Source: Strongylocentrotus purpuratus (taxonomy: Eukaryota; Echinodermata; Echinoidea; Camarodonta; Strongylocentrotidae). From it: a stretch of DNA of 64,000 bases. Position numbers and translations under genes: made by a program. The notes under the pieces were generated by a model. It was given only the letters and a program-made list of their open reading frames with translations, had not been told where the DNA came from and ran no database searches. The stretch is from contig NW_022145594.1 of NCBI RefSeq assembly GCF_000002235.5, forward strand, positions 15,107,001-15,171,000, read 5' to 3'. Position 1 is the first letter of the stretch; each line of letters starts with the position of its first letter. Below are positions 1-10,730 of the stretch, piece after piece.

Positions 1-315
1 ATACATGTGATGCTTATTTGGCACTGATTGTAGTCTTTTTGTAATGTTTATCTGCATAACATAGCATGTATCTACACGAAAACTGGGGATAGTGACCTAA
101 TGTAAAAAGAAATTCCACCTACCTATAAAGACCAGCAAAAATTGCTTCCCTGGGAAAATAATTTCCCATTGATACCTGCACTTAATCCAGTTATTTCTTT
201 CTTTCTTTGATCGGTCTATTACATAAATATGTGTCTACATAATATTCATGGTTCTTGTATGTTTGTGTATATACATACATAAATTATGATACATACACAT
301 ATTTTTTTTTTTCAG

Positions 316-633
316 CTAACCCGGATAGCTCTCCTGTGGTTGAGTACGTTCAGCAGACCAACGGGTTCAACGTGACATGCTCCATAAACAATGTCTTCCC
401 GATTATTTTTCCACTATTGACACCAAGAGGAAGGAATGGAACTGTATGGATCAACCAAGATGGAACATACAACACAACTGTGACTCGTTGGTTTCCAGCT
501 AACGAGAAGGATACAACCGTAGTGTGTCTGTATTCCAATTGGAACTTCACGAGTATTTCCTCCCTGCGTATTGTTGCCAGTGACGCCATTGACCAGCCTG
601 AAGAAGAAGATACAATGGAAAAGAACATGACAG
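316..633 (+). CDS. Exon: membrane-proximal Ig-like domain, unit A
   Basis: This is a 318-nt phase 1-1 exon, typical of Ig domains, between a polypyrimidine-AG acceptor and a CAG|gtaagaa donor. The two conserved cysteines are in NVTCSI and TVVCLY, roughly 45 residues apart. Several N-glycosylation sequons are present (NVT, NGT, NTT, NFT). The exon ends in an acidic linker (PEEEDTMEKN). It is about 90% identical to 55,659-55,976. No tryptophan is seen in the usual position after the first cysteine, so it is an atypical C2-like domain. Confidence 0.8.
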
Positions 634-3600
634 GTAAGAAGATATATGTATATATATATATATATACATATTTTTATATACACATAAACATAAAGAGGGA
701 TCGATAGGAAGAGAGATATAGAGAGTGAGACTCAACACAAAATATAAAACTATGAAGCAAAAAATAGTTTTATATAATTCCGTAATGGAGTTTACAACGG
801 AATATTATGTTTGCTTGTTTAGTCTCTCTTTAAATTGTGGTATTGAGCACATTTTTTTTTTTTTTTTTTTTTGGGGGGGGGGGGCCTCGAAAATTTAACA
901 ATTTGCACCCCCCCTTCCCCCCCCCCTTCCCCTTGGGCGCCAGGGAAGGGGAATGGGCTACCCTCCAAAAAGGTACAAATCACGTGTTTGTACACGTTTT
1001 CCCCCCAGGATCCGACACTGAGTAGTAGTATCAAAAGGAGTAGTAGTATAGGTAGGATAAGGCGAAGTAGTAGTAACAGTAGTAATATAGCAGAAGCAGA
1101 AGTGGTACACACGAGGAGGCTGTTCACACCGCCAGAGATAGCGCGCGCTAGACCGCGCTATCTCTGAGGTGTGGGAGGTACAACGTCGTTTTGGTCCGCC
1201 CAACAGCGAGCCACGGCGAGCCAAAACGGCGTGCCACTGGAGCACCTATTGGAAGTGGTCCACGAGAGAGAGCGCGGTCTAGCGCGCGCTAGAAAAAAGG
1301 GGGTGCTACGATAGACCGCGCTATCTCATTGCGGTGTGAACAGCCTCTAAGAAATAGTCGTACATTTGGGGTACAGATCGATGCTACGATAGCAGCCACC
1401 TATAGGGTGCAAGTCTGCAAAACGTAGCTGCTATTGTAGAAGCGGTCTGCACCCCTAAGGGTACTAGTTTGCACCTATAAGGGTGCTATTTGGCACCTCT
1501 AAGGGTGCAAGTCTACAAAATAGCACCCTATAGGTGGCTGCTATTGTAGCAGCGGTCTGCACCCTATAGGGTGCAAATTTGTATCATTATTTTTTAGTGT
1601 GTATCCTACCCCTGCTCATTATTAATAAATTACTATTATTATTATTATTATTATTATTATCATCAGTATAAGTGTTATTGTTTTTTATTTGTCATCTCCA
1701 ATAGCTTTAATTGTTGCTTTTTTCTTTGAATTCAATTTCGTGCCAAGAACAATGTTCTGTGCATGTGCTGGCGTGCCACGCTCACATAGTCGGGTTTCTG
1801 GTCGCTTGCCATGCACATATAAACTGGTATCAACGAAAAGAGAGGTACATTTCCTACAACTTTAATGTACAATTTTTGTATACAACATACGGATGAGAAG
1901 TTATAGTGGATCAAAAATAGTAATTATTTAAACTACACGCGCTTGAACCAACCTTACAACAAATTTGGCACAGAGGGGATTAGTGGCTGGTACAATAGGA
2001 ATTAGCACTGTGGCACTGGGTGCATTGCATGGGGGCAGCTTAAGAGGTAAAAATGGTAATACCCGTAAAAAATAATGCCATTTTTATATTTAAAGACTAA
2101 ATAGAGCAATCACCCAAATCAATCAACAAATGCATAATAGCTGAGCAAATTGAAAACAACAAATGAATTAACCAAACTAAATTAGCATGTTCTTTTTGAC
2201 AAACATTTCACAGAAAATTGGAACTCCTGCCCGACAACGTTCGGCCCTTCGATTCAAGGACATATGGCACTCAAGAATATGCAGATAATTAACACTGAGC
2301 AATGACATTCAATTGCAGTAATCTAATTGCAGGGGAAATATTGCTCAGTTAAATTTGAAGTTAGACGTTTAAAGAATTACTTTGAAATTACGAGTGGTCA
2401 AAAAAGTGTGAATTATTAAACGTTTCATATGTGTGTGCGTATATGTATCGTTTTTTTAATTTTCCTGATGTGAATACTAGGTCTAGAAATCTTATTTTGA
2501 CATTAATATGATTCTACTTTTGCACATAACAATATACCGCAGTTCATTTGATGTTATATCTAATTAGGAATACGAGACCATCAAACACAATCAAACGAAA
2601 CCGCCACGAAAGGGCGTTCCCATTGGAGAAATATAATAATAAACAAGTTAAAAAGAAGAATAAATTGGTGATAGGATTAATGTCTAAAACTGCTAACGGA
2701 CCCTTTTTGTTTTGTGTTTGCTCTAAAGAACCCAAGGAAAAACCATGGTGCAAACAAATTCATTTTGTTATTTCTGGATTTTCTGGCGTGGTGGTGTTGT
2801 TAACTGTACTGGCATTTGTGGGTGGTTTCATCCGCTCAAAGAAGAGAGATGGTAAGTCTTTTATTACTGTTAGAAGTCTTCATGCGTATGGTTTGTTTGT
2901 GTGAAGAAAACAAGCTGTCAAATTGTATTCTAACGACAATGAAATTAAATCTAAATATGACACATGGTAGGAATCAGGAACAACAGACTGTTTTTAACCT
3001 GTTTCATTCAACAATAACTATTATAATGATAACCATTCCTTGTTATACCAACGGCCTACACTCGTAACGAAATATGTCAATATATTTGTAAGGCGCTTAG
3101 AGACATTTGTGATAAGCGCTATAAAAAAAGCTAAATATTATTATTATTATTGGAATGAAAAGGAAGAAAGACTGTTGTAATTTCATATGAACAGTAGGGC
3201 TGACAGGTTTGTGAACCTTGTTATATGTGAACGTGATGGAAAACGTCTCGTTTTAATTATCACCATGAGCGGGTGACGTTACCATTTACCTCAAAAATGT
3301 TTACAATAGCTATAGGGCTGACGCATATCATAATAATATATAACTATGGTATGATAAAGTAAAGTATTCCTCCAAGTACATTAGAAATACAACACTTCTT
3401 GAGCAGTAGAAGTATCGCCCAAAGAAAAAACAAAACAAAATAAGTTGTTTAAATACTGGAGACCAATTGATTGTCTGCCCCAAAATATTTGATTCGTTAC
3501 GGACTAAGAAAGGACCATAATGTTATTGGCACCTTCAAAATAAGTTTCCCTTTTGTGATTCGCTAGTTGAAGGATCATCAGCCGCAGCTATACAGACCTC

Positions 3601-4341
3601 TGGGAATCTACCAGATGATGAAACATCTCACAACAGCAAGCCAACATCAATAAGCGGTGTTAAGGTGAATTCAACTTATCAATAACCTTTCATATGCGTG
3701 TTTAAATACTTCAGATATTTGGTGAGCACAAATAATCAAAAATATTTTCAGGAATTGAGCCCCATTAGGGAAATTTCAAAACTCTGTTTATAGTATAAAC
3801 TATAATGTCTGGATTATGCGCTAATGATATTGTTATGATTTCAACTTATGTGATGAACCAATCTAACATTTCCTTTCGGTATATTTATTTGAAAGAGTTT
3901 AATGGTTTTAATTGTTTGTTTATTTCAAGTTTATTTATGTATGTTTTTGTTTATTTTAACTGATTTGAAACGACGATGAGAAGGATTCGTGCAACCTCCC
4001 TCTTGTTAATTCATCAAGTAAATATTTCTCTTTCGGGTTTCCAGCCTTTAGACATGACCTTCGACCAATCAGACCCTACATACGCAATTCCCGATGTTTC
4101 CGAAGTACCCCATACCTATATGGCATTGAAGTGCAAATCCTCAGTTAGTACTAGCCAACAAGTCTATCATCTCAGCACCCCAATTGACGATGATGTTGAT
4201 GCTGTAACTAACGTTAGCCCCACTCTCGTCCGAAAGCAAGTGAAGACACATTCACATCTGAAGGAGGAGCCTACTTATGTTAACACTAAAGGTGCGTCAA
4301 GTTATTGTGAAATTAGTACAGATATTCCAGACATTGTTTAG
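316..4341 (+). CDS. Ig-superfamily transmembrane receptor, unit A (5'-partial, probably degraded)
   Basis: Exons seen are 316-633 (Ig domain), 2,214-2,258 (stalk, donor lost), 2,729-2,851 (transmembrane), 3,573-3,664 (juxtamembrane) and 4,045-4,341 (tail to the first stop). The gene is the closest relative of the complete copy at 51,824-62,115. The product would be a type I membrane protein with an extracellular Ig domain and cytoplasmic tyrosine motifs, so it probably binds a ligand outside the cell and recruits SH2 proteins inside; that role is inferred from architecture. Three lesions stand out. The 48-nt stalk exon is deleted. The second stalk exon has lost its GT donor, although skipping it would keep the frame. 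A TAG at 4,339-4,341 ends the tail after the first tyrosine cassette. It could be a pseudogene or a short-tailed receptor. Confidence 0.7.
1020..1105. repeat. AGT microsatellite remnant, unit A
   Basis: Imperfect AGT triplets end in a segment (agcagaagcagaa) that is also found at the 3' end of the long AGT array at 57,607-58,328. The two tracts therefore occupy the same ancestral intron position. Confidence 0.8.
1116..1347. mobile_element. MITE with terminal inverted repeats
   Basis: The ends are exact inverted copies: GAGGCTGTTCACACCGC at the left and its reverse complement at the right. Inside each end is a second inverted segment (AGATAGCGCG) with additional CTAGCGCGCGC palindromes. There is no coding capacity. 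The superfamily is not assigned because I see no clean target duplication. Confidence 0.7.
1389..1544. repeat. Hairpin element with repeated TAGGGTGCA motifs
   Basis: ATAGCAGCCACCTATAGGGTGC at the left is matched by its reverse complement at 1,523-1,544. Between them the words GGGTGCAA and GCACC(C/T) recur several times. The element lies within the block missing from unit C, so it arrived with or near the MITE at 1,116-1,347. Confidence 0.6.
1735..2050. repeat. Dispersed repeat, internally deleted copy (unit A)
   Basis: The same sequence, starting near CGTGCCAAGAAC and ending near GGGGGCAGCTTAAGAG, occurs at 58,465-59,035 and 8,748-9,385. This copy lacks the middle portion present in the other two. 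No open frame is convincing. Confidence 0.75.
2214..2258 (+). CDS. Exon: short stalk segment, unit A (donor site lost)
   Basis: This 45-nt phase 1-1 exon is homologous to 59,192-59,236 and 21,788-21,832. It encodes a Pro/Thr-rich spacer (SCPTTFGPSIQ) between the Ig domain and the membrane. In the paralogs the exon is followed by gtacat or gtatag. Here one base is missing and CAAG is followed by gaca, so the splice donor is gone. Skipping the exon would keep the frame. Confidence 0.65.
2729..2851 (+). CDS. Exon: transmembrane segment, unit A
   Basis: This 123-nt phase 1-1 exon encodes a short linker (PKEKPWCKQ), about 25 hydrophobic residues (from IHFVISGF to FVGGFI) and a basic stop-transfer run (RSKKRD). 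The donor is G|gtaagtc. It is nearly identical to 60,588-60,710. It fixes the topology: N-terminal side outside, tyrosine-rich tail inside. Confidence 0.85.
3081..3151 (+). mobile_element. Retroposon 3' tail insertion ending in (ATT)n
   Basis: The segment contains AAGGCGCTTAGAGAC...AAGCGCTATA followed by ATT repeats, the form of many invertebrate LINE or SINE 3' ends. The paralogous position in unit C (about 60,915) reads straight through without it, so this is a small 5'-truncated insertion. Confidence 0.65.
3573..3664 (+). CDS. Exon: juxtamembrane cytoplasmic segment, unit A
   Basis: This 92-nt exon (phase 1 to phase 0) has a GAAG|GATCA acceptor and a TTAAG|gtgaat donor. It is polar, rich in Ser/Thr/Asp (DDETSHNSKPTS), and has no tyrosine. 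It is colinear with 61,358-61,449 in unit C. Confidence 0.7.
4045..4341 (+). CDS. Exon: cytoplasmic tail, first tyrosine cassette, unit A
   Basis: The exon follows a TTTCCAG acceptor in phase 0. Tyrosine motifs in order are TYAIP, HTYMAL, TYVNT and SSYCEI. The last fits the ITIM pattern (S-x-Y-x-x-I), and YVNT fits a YxN Grb2-type site. The frame ends at TAG (4,339-4,341), where units B and C read AAG. The second cassette follows in the same frame. Confidence 0.75.
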   Translation, partial: PLDMTFDQSDPTYAIPDVSEVPHTYMALKCKSSVSTSQQVYHLSTPIDDDVDAVTNVSPTLVRKQVKTHSHLKEEPTYVNTKGASSYCEISTDIPDIV

Positions 4342-4617
4342 GATCACACTGACCAATCAGACCTCACAAATGTAGTTCCAGATGTTCCCGAAACAACCCA
4401 TACCTACATGGCAATGAAACCTATACTAAAGTGCGAATCCCGAGCTAGTAATACCCAACAGGTTTCCAATCCCACCACCTCAGTTGATGATGATCATGGT
4501 GATGCTGTACTTAGCGTTAGCCCCACTCTCGTCCGCAAGCAAGTGAAGGCACATTCAAATTTGACGGAGGGGCCTACTTATGTGAACACCGAAGGTGCGT
4601 CAACTTATTGTGAATAA
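4342..4617 (+). pseudogene. Second tyrosine cassette beyond the stop, unit A
   Basis: In frame with the preceding exon, this segment still reads HTYMAM, TYVNT and STYCE before a TAA. It matches the second half of the intact tail at 24,761-25,402, but it is cut short at its end by a small deletion relative to unit B. It would be translated only if the TAG at 4,339 were bypassed. Confidence 0.65.
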
Positions 4618-5295
4618 GGGGAATGTAAGGGCCTTTGTGTAAAATCAATGTTAACTACCACATTATCATTATTTGCAGTATGTTCAGTAACGAACGAATT
4701 GCATCTTAATCATAACAATGATGCAAATAATATGAATTACACGGGTATTCAAAACATTGTTTACGAAAACATTATGTGTGTACTATTCTAACCAATAAAT
4801 CAATCACTATAAAACATTTAAGATAGAAATAGTTATCCTTCACGCCGGAATACTTAATGAGTGGTTATTACAAATAGTTTTACACCAGCGTTGTATACGG
4901 TACTTTATTGAAATTTCATGTTCACATTATCAACAAACTATAATCTGATGTAGATATCAAAAGATTGAAATGATTCATGTACAATTTAGAATGAAGTAAC
5001 TTGAAAAGACGCAACACAATATTGTACTGTGTGGAAGATCGAAATGAGGAAGTGTATGACATGTTTTAATTAAGTGTTATTATTATATCAACACTTTAAT
5101 CTGCCTAAGACGTCCAGAGTTTGCGTATGACAAGGAAATTGCTAATAAAAGAAATGTTTGTAGCAACCATTGTATCAAAGACTGGTTTGCGATAAAATAA
5201 AAAATTAAAAAAAAGTATTTATGTAAGTGGAGTGACAGTTTTAAGCACCTATTGTGTATGGAAAGTAGAATCGAGGCTTTGCCAGGTCCACTTGT
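4618..5295 (+). other. 3' UTR-like conserved tract, unit A
   Basis: No ORF of note. The sequence stays closely similar to 25,960-26,495 and 63,150-63,560 in the other units, more so than their introns. It contains AATAAA at 5,144-5,149, and unit B has AATAAA at the matching position (26,355). It is probably 3' UTR plus the polyadenylation region. Confidence 0.5.
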
Positions 5296-5600
5296 CCACT
5301 TGCACGCACACTCAGATCTTCAGCCCAGCACCTCCTGCAAGTTCCTCGTCACTCAACTTATTTTTACGGCAACATGGCTTTTGAAGTGGCTGCCCTCTGG
5401 AATTCGCTCCCTCTGCATGTCCGTCAAGCTCCCACACGACAGACTTTCAAAACCCTTCTTAAAACGTATTTCGTTTGTAATTGTTGACATATTTACATTT
5501 CATCTATGTATCATAATTGAATATTTTACTCTAATTTGATTTGTCATAAGTATTTACTATCTGTATTAACTTTTCTCGCAATGAATTCTCTTAGCTACAT
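5296..5600 (+). mobile_element. LINE 3' fragment (RT C-terminus, frameshifted)
   Basis: Read in the proper frame, the sequence gives the typical end of a CR1/L2-like non-LTR polyprotein (MAFEVAALWNSLP, then TFKTLLKTYF). Earlier parts are in other frames, so it is decayed. Unit B is uninterrupted at this position after CCACTTGTC, which marks the insertion point. Confidence 0.7.
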
Positions 5601-5613
5601 GTCTTTAGTTTAA

Positions 5614-5757
5614 AGGTAATACACAGTTTTGGAATAAGGTCATGAATTTGGTTCAAATAAACATATTGGAAACATATGCGATCCTACAATATTCAGTGAT
5701 CGTTGTCGCGGTTGAAATCGAGTCTAAAATTACGAATTTGTATATAATAAACTCTCA
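5614..5757. mobile_element. TTAA-type MITE, truncated copy 1
   Basis: It starts after TTAA with AGGTAATACACAGTTTTGG and matches the left part of the full copies at 28,515-29,016 and 31,946-32,445. The right end is missing. Confidence 0.6.
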
Positions 5758-8695
5758 CTTTAATTTAAAGTTTCAATGTATTTTACTATGGTTTTGTACA
5801 TAAACATGAACATACACACAACTGTATGTTTTTTTCCTAGTTGTATAACGGTTAAGAACAATTTGTTTTCTTAAAAATATATATAAACGATGAATACAAT
5901 GCTATCCTTTAAAAGAGCGGTGAAAAAGTTTCTCATTGCTCATTATCTTTAAATCCATCAACAAAATAAGTTCTTCTCGTTTACCCATCGTTACAAAACT
6001 CGATAATTTTCTGTACTGTTTACTTTTTTTGTTTCCATTCATTGAAACGTTGATTATAACCTTCCGTGACCTGGTATGAATAAACGTATGAATAAAGAGT
6101 GGCCTACTTGGGATACTGAATAAACAATGTCTTCTATACAAACATTTCAAGGCACCGACTCGCAGGCCCAGGTTTAAAATCAGCTGACTGATCTTACTTT
6201 CACATTCTTACTGTCCGAACCTCGCGAGTCTTCTCATTCTATTGTATCCCAAGTTGGCCACTCAGTATTCAAATTTGCATTTCCTTTTCTTTTTTTAAAA
6301 TCTTTATATATCAATTTGAAATCCAACTACCACATAAGTCTGTGAATATTGATGTGCATCCCCTCTTTCTTTTCTCTTCTTTTTTCTGTCTTTCCCCCTT
6401 TAACCAATATTTTGTTCCTCCATATTTATATTATTATGTATCCTTTGAGGGTAGTCATACTTTCAAGCTTTGCTTATTTTGTCAACCCTCCTGTTTGATG
6501 TTCTCGATTAGTAACACCCAGCCTTACTTTATTCTAAAATATTGAGATAACAGATAAAAGATGGTAAGAATTTTGCCACATAGTACTAAGACAATATAAA
6601 GTTATATATATATTTACAAACATAGAAAAAATTTGCTTATTTGGCTTGGTACATCGGCCGATTTATTTCTTGCATTACTGGATATATTTTACCCAATTGT
6701 ATTATTGCATATTTTCTGTAAAGTAATAATCTTAATATAATCGCAATACTCGACTATATTCCGAAAGGTACCATTCTTCTGAATGAATAAAAACACACTT
6801 ACAATTAAAAGTCTACGCCTAATTTTTGTGTGTCGGATAAATGGATATGTAACTCCTTTAATTCCGTCAATAGTAATGTTTTGAATTACAATTGTTGTCC
6901 TAATTACTGTCACCCTTATCATGATTATGTACTGCTCCTCTTCCTTTTAATCTTCTTCTTCTTATTATTATTATTATTATTTTATTTACTATATTTTCAT
7001 TATTATTATCATCAAAATTAATACTTCAAGATTCAAGATTCCATATCCACTGTAAATATTTGTTCGTTACCGGTATCAGTAAAAAAAAAAATCATCTACA
7101 GTATACAACAATCGGAATTGCAATTCCCATACATGTATCAGGAATCAAGAAAAAACAAAAATAACTACAATTTTTGCAAATCTTTTCCTATTTGAATACA
7201 TTTATGTCATTTCATTTAGTTGATGTTTGGTTCAAGTCACAAACAAAACAAACATGATTAATAATAACTTCTGAGAAAAACTTTTGAAGAATGGCATTTT
7301 TTATAAAACAATTGAGGTTTGCATAATTCAACTTTAAATGGAAATTAAAGAAATCTTTGAAATAATACAACCTAATTACTATACGAAAGGAATATTTAAA
7401 CAGGTGACGACATCACTATACAAAATAAAATTTTGACTAAAGTCACACTTAATATTATGAATTTAATTAACCGGAGTTATGTACAACTAATCATGTATAT
7501 ATATAGCTTCTTTGAATTTAGCCTATCATTGAAAAATCCATTTTTTCTTAATTGTATTGCCAAGATTATTGCGGCTTGTTTAAATGTTTTTCTAATTGTA
7601 TTCCCACCGAAATATATAAACCAGTTAACGAAAACATCACAGGAAAAGAAGCCGTTAACACAGAGTAACGGGTGGGGACGCATAGGTTTTGTTTAAAGGC
7701 ATTGTTTAACAATATTATGTATTCCTGCTCTTCTACTCTAATCATCTAGCTGAAAAATGACAAAAAATGTAAAATTAGCTTATATTTGGTGAAACAAGAA
7801 AAAAGGAATGATCATGTTTGCGGGATGAAATATTACTCATTATTTGGTAATTGTTATCCAATTTCTAGAACATTTGACTTACTTTTTGATAAATTCCATC
7901 CAATATTGTGAAGCTTTTTTCAGACAAACATCTCCCCCTCCCCTAAATAACGGGTACAAATGTATCAATTGTTTTTAGAATGGAAATGTCTGACTACAAA
8001 TGCCATATATAATGACTTTCCTTGCCTGCAGTAAGTAAATGAGTTAGGATTCCCACTCCTCGTTATTTAACTTGTCACGAACCTTATTCATATCTTTTAA
8101 TACAACTGAGAATAAAAAAAAAAAACGTTAAAAGGACAACCGGCGTTTCCCTTAATTAATCATGAACGCGTGATTTACTGTTTCCTCTAAATAGTAAAGA
8201 TAACAGTGTCTCCCTTTATGGTTCTTTCTCCTATACATCATTAAATGAGAAGTTTCGCTTTCTGGCAGATACCTAAAACATAAATAGATGGATTTCCCAA
8301 TAGAGTCTTGAACACGGGTTGAAGAGCTTTAGATAGAGAGAGAGAGAGAGAGAGAGCTCATGGTGACAGTAGCTATTTTTGTCGAAGAGATAGACACACA
8401 TGAGCAGTAACCACACCAGATACGATATAAACATAACCCCCACCAAATATAACTAGTTCGATTCAGTTGCTTTCCTTCTTCCAGTTTTCGTTTGCTTTTG
8501 TTTTTACAGAAACATATTGTTGGTTTCTATTATAGAAACATAACTTATGATAGATTGACACCTGACTTGTAAAGTGCTCCACAAATAAATATGTGCCGAG
8601 TGCGGCCATTAATGTAGCAGTACAGTATTGACTATAGGTGGACATCATCCTAGGCTTTTGCACGAAAAGTATTATTTAGACATAAATCATATATC
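5758..8695. other. Intergenic, duplicated in unit B
   Basis: I see no gene. Bases 6,545-7,510 match 26,914-27,835, and 7,570-8,695 match 30,045-31,200. A short segment near 6,090-6,140 resembles 56,487-56,530 in unit C. Simple repeats include ATT near 6,960 and GA at 8,336-8,356. Confidence 0.6.
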
Positions 8696-9456
8696 TTGAT
8701 GTATAATATAATATATTACTTTCATTTAATTCATCAATTAACTCTTATCGTGCCAAGAACACTGTTCTGTGCATGCGCTGGCGTGCCACGCACACATAAT
8801 CGGGTTTCTGTTGACTTGCCATGCACACATAAACTCTCATCCGCTCGCGTGCCACGGACACATTTTCGTGCATAAGTACACAAGCTAATTGTTTATGCCT
8901 ATTGTGCGATGCGCATTGCGTGCACGCATGAATGCTTACTGTATTTGTGGAGGGGGTTTATTGTTGTTTTGATTTTGCGTGCTTCACATATACCATTACA
9001 TTGGATTTTCCTGAGAAAATTGCGATATTTTATCATCAAATTTGTCAGTTTTGATCATGGCCCCTCAGATTGTGTGCGGGAAATGAGACAACGGATTGGT
9101 TTGACAACTCACTGATAGTGCTTATTTACTTTACCAAAATTACAGATTCATGAAATGATATTGGTATCAACAGAAAGAGGGTTAAATTTCTTACAACTTT
9201 AACGTACAATTCTTTTTTATACAATATACAGATGAGATGTTATAGTGGATCAAACATAGTAACAATTTAAACTACACGCACTTGAACCAACCCTAAATTA
9301 ACTTGGCACACAGGAGATTAGTAGCGGGCACAATAGGGATTAGCACTGTGGCACTGGGTGAATTGCATAGGGGCAGCTTAAGAGTTAAAATAAACAATTA
9401 ATTAATTAATTTGATGTATAATATAATATGTTACTTTCATTTAATTCATCAATTAA
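8696..9456. repeat. Dispersed repeat flanked by 46-bp direct repeats
   Basis: The 46-bp sequence starting TTGATGTATAATATAATAT is present at 8,696-8,741 and 9,411-9,456 with one mismatch. Between them is the longest copy of the repeat also seen at 1,735-2,050 and 58,465-59,035. Unit B has only one copy of the flank at the matching place (about 31,215-31,265) and no insert. Confidence 0.7.
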
Positions 9457-9499
9457 AATAAACAATTAATTATATAAAATAAGACACACGTTACCTTTA

Positions 9500-10019
9500 A
9501 TAAGTTTGAGGGGTTTTAATGGAGGAAAACAAAATCAAAACTCAATATATACACACTAAACAAATGGTGCAAGTATGAACCTTTAGGGGTGCAAACCAAT
9601 GCAACACTGGCAGCACCTTTAGGGGTTAAATCCTGCACCCTTTTTAAAGGTGCAATTAAAAACCTATTGCAAATTAAATTTTCCAATATCGTAGAAAAAC
9701 ATGGGAGTAATGTTATTTGACGATAATTTAGAGAATATGTGGGGATCACCTTTTTTAAATATGGGTATGATTAATCCTACTTTAAAATTCCTGGGGACTT
9801 TTCCTGACAGCAAGGAGAGATAGTACTCCTTCTATCCTCGCACCATCTGGACGTGGAACCACCTATCAGCTGCTGCGGTAATATCTCCAACAGTGACCGC
9901 CTACAAGGAGGCTGCTCTACCCATCGTCTGAGCGTTGCCTCCTCATGTTGGGTCCAATCTACTGTAGACTCCACGTCTCGGTTTTTATTTACACGTCCGC
10001 CGTTTTATTGTAAATAATA
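9500..10019 (+). mobile_element. Decayed LINE fragment
   Basis: In one plus-strand frame, 9,815-9,935 gives SFYPRTIWTWNHLSAA followed by a TAYKEAALPIV ending. This matches the common C-terminal motif of non-LTR reverse transcriptases (FPRTIxxWNxLP). The part before it carries short AGGGGTGCA repeats. No intact frame remains. Confidence 0.55.
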
Positions 10020-10730
10020 GACATCATTCACTGTTTTGAATTACTTCATGCACCGTCACTATGCCAGCATGTTGCACGCACATCCCAGTTTAGCTGTATG
10101 ATAGCTGCCATCGGGAATATTTCTACAAAACAAGACAAGACAGCATATAGAAACAATAGGTTTAACAATAAAATGTTTAACATTTTTTTTATAATATACT
10201 GACTTATTCCTTCAAAATCTGTGCTCTTACTTGAATTCAGCAAATTGACAATATCTAAAACTTCTGTTTCAATGGTAGAGTAAAAATGTTGATTTGTTAC
10301 ACTTATAAAAGAGAGCTAAAATTCCATGTAAGTTTCTGAATAAATTCATATTTTAGTTTTGTAGCAATACTAGACAAATAAGAATTACATTCATTTATAA
10401 TCATTGGCGATCAGTTAACTTGTTCCTACCTTTAAGAAAATAATAAGGATATTGGCATTTTCTTCTCTTTCCTAATAAATCATTAATAACTACCTAAGTT
10501 TTAGACATATCATTTATATTCTTCTGTAATTTTGTTGTACATACTGTAAAATTGAGTTTATTTAATTTCTACATTTTTTATACTTACGTTCACCGCTGTT
10601 AATTCTTCTGTGACAACATTTTTTTATTTAATCTATATTTTTTTATTAATGTATTTTAACAGTATAAAGGCAGTTTCCATTTCTTCACTTTACGAACAAA
10701 GAAGTTATGATCATACACAGTGTTGAATGA
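10020..10730. other. AT-rich intergenic, nothing recognised
   Basis: No exon, repeat family or inverted structure could be supported here. Confidence 0.5.

Larger units (their letters stand above)
634..2213. other. Intron, unit A: repeats and insertions
   Basis: No coding exon is recognised here. The span holds a T-then-G homopolymer junction near 850-885, a short AGT tract (about 1,020-1,100), an inserted block at 1,110-1,600 that unit C lacks, an ATT microsatellite (about 1,625-1,660) and a dispersed repeat (1,735-2,050). The first stalk exon found in units B and C at this position is absent. Confidence 0.7.
1..9560 (+). repeat. Receptor duplication unit A
   Basis: This block is paralogous to two other parts of the window. 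Bases 1-830 match 55,349-56,175 almost word for word, 1,020-5,280 match about 58,080-63,560, and 2,200-5,290 match 21,780-26,495. The intergenic part 6,545-8,740 matches 26,914-27,835 plus 30,045-31,250. Relative to unit C, unit A has lost the sequence corresponding to 56,180-57,480, including the first stalk exon. It has also gained insertions at about 1,110-1,600, 3,081-3,151, 5,296-5,600 and 8,742-9,410. The 5' end of the receptor gene (signal peptide and V-like Ig exons) would lie before base 1. Confidence 0.85.

Noticed and set aside
871..1167. Short ORFs across homopolymer blocks
   Set aside because: They run through G/C homopolymers and the MITE; no domain or splice support.
4045..4617. 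ITAM in the receptor tail
   Set aside because: The YxxL/I pairs do not occur at ITAM spacing; only single ITIM-like and YxN/YxxM motifs are present.
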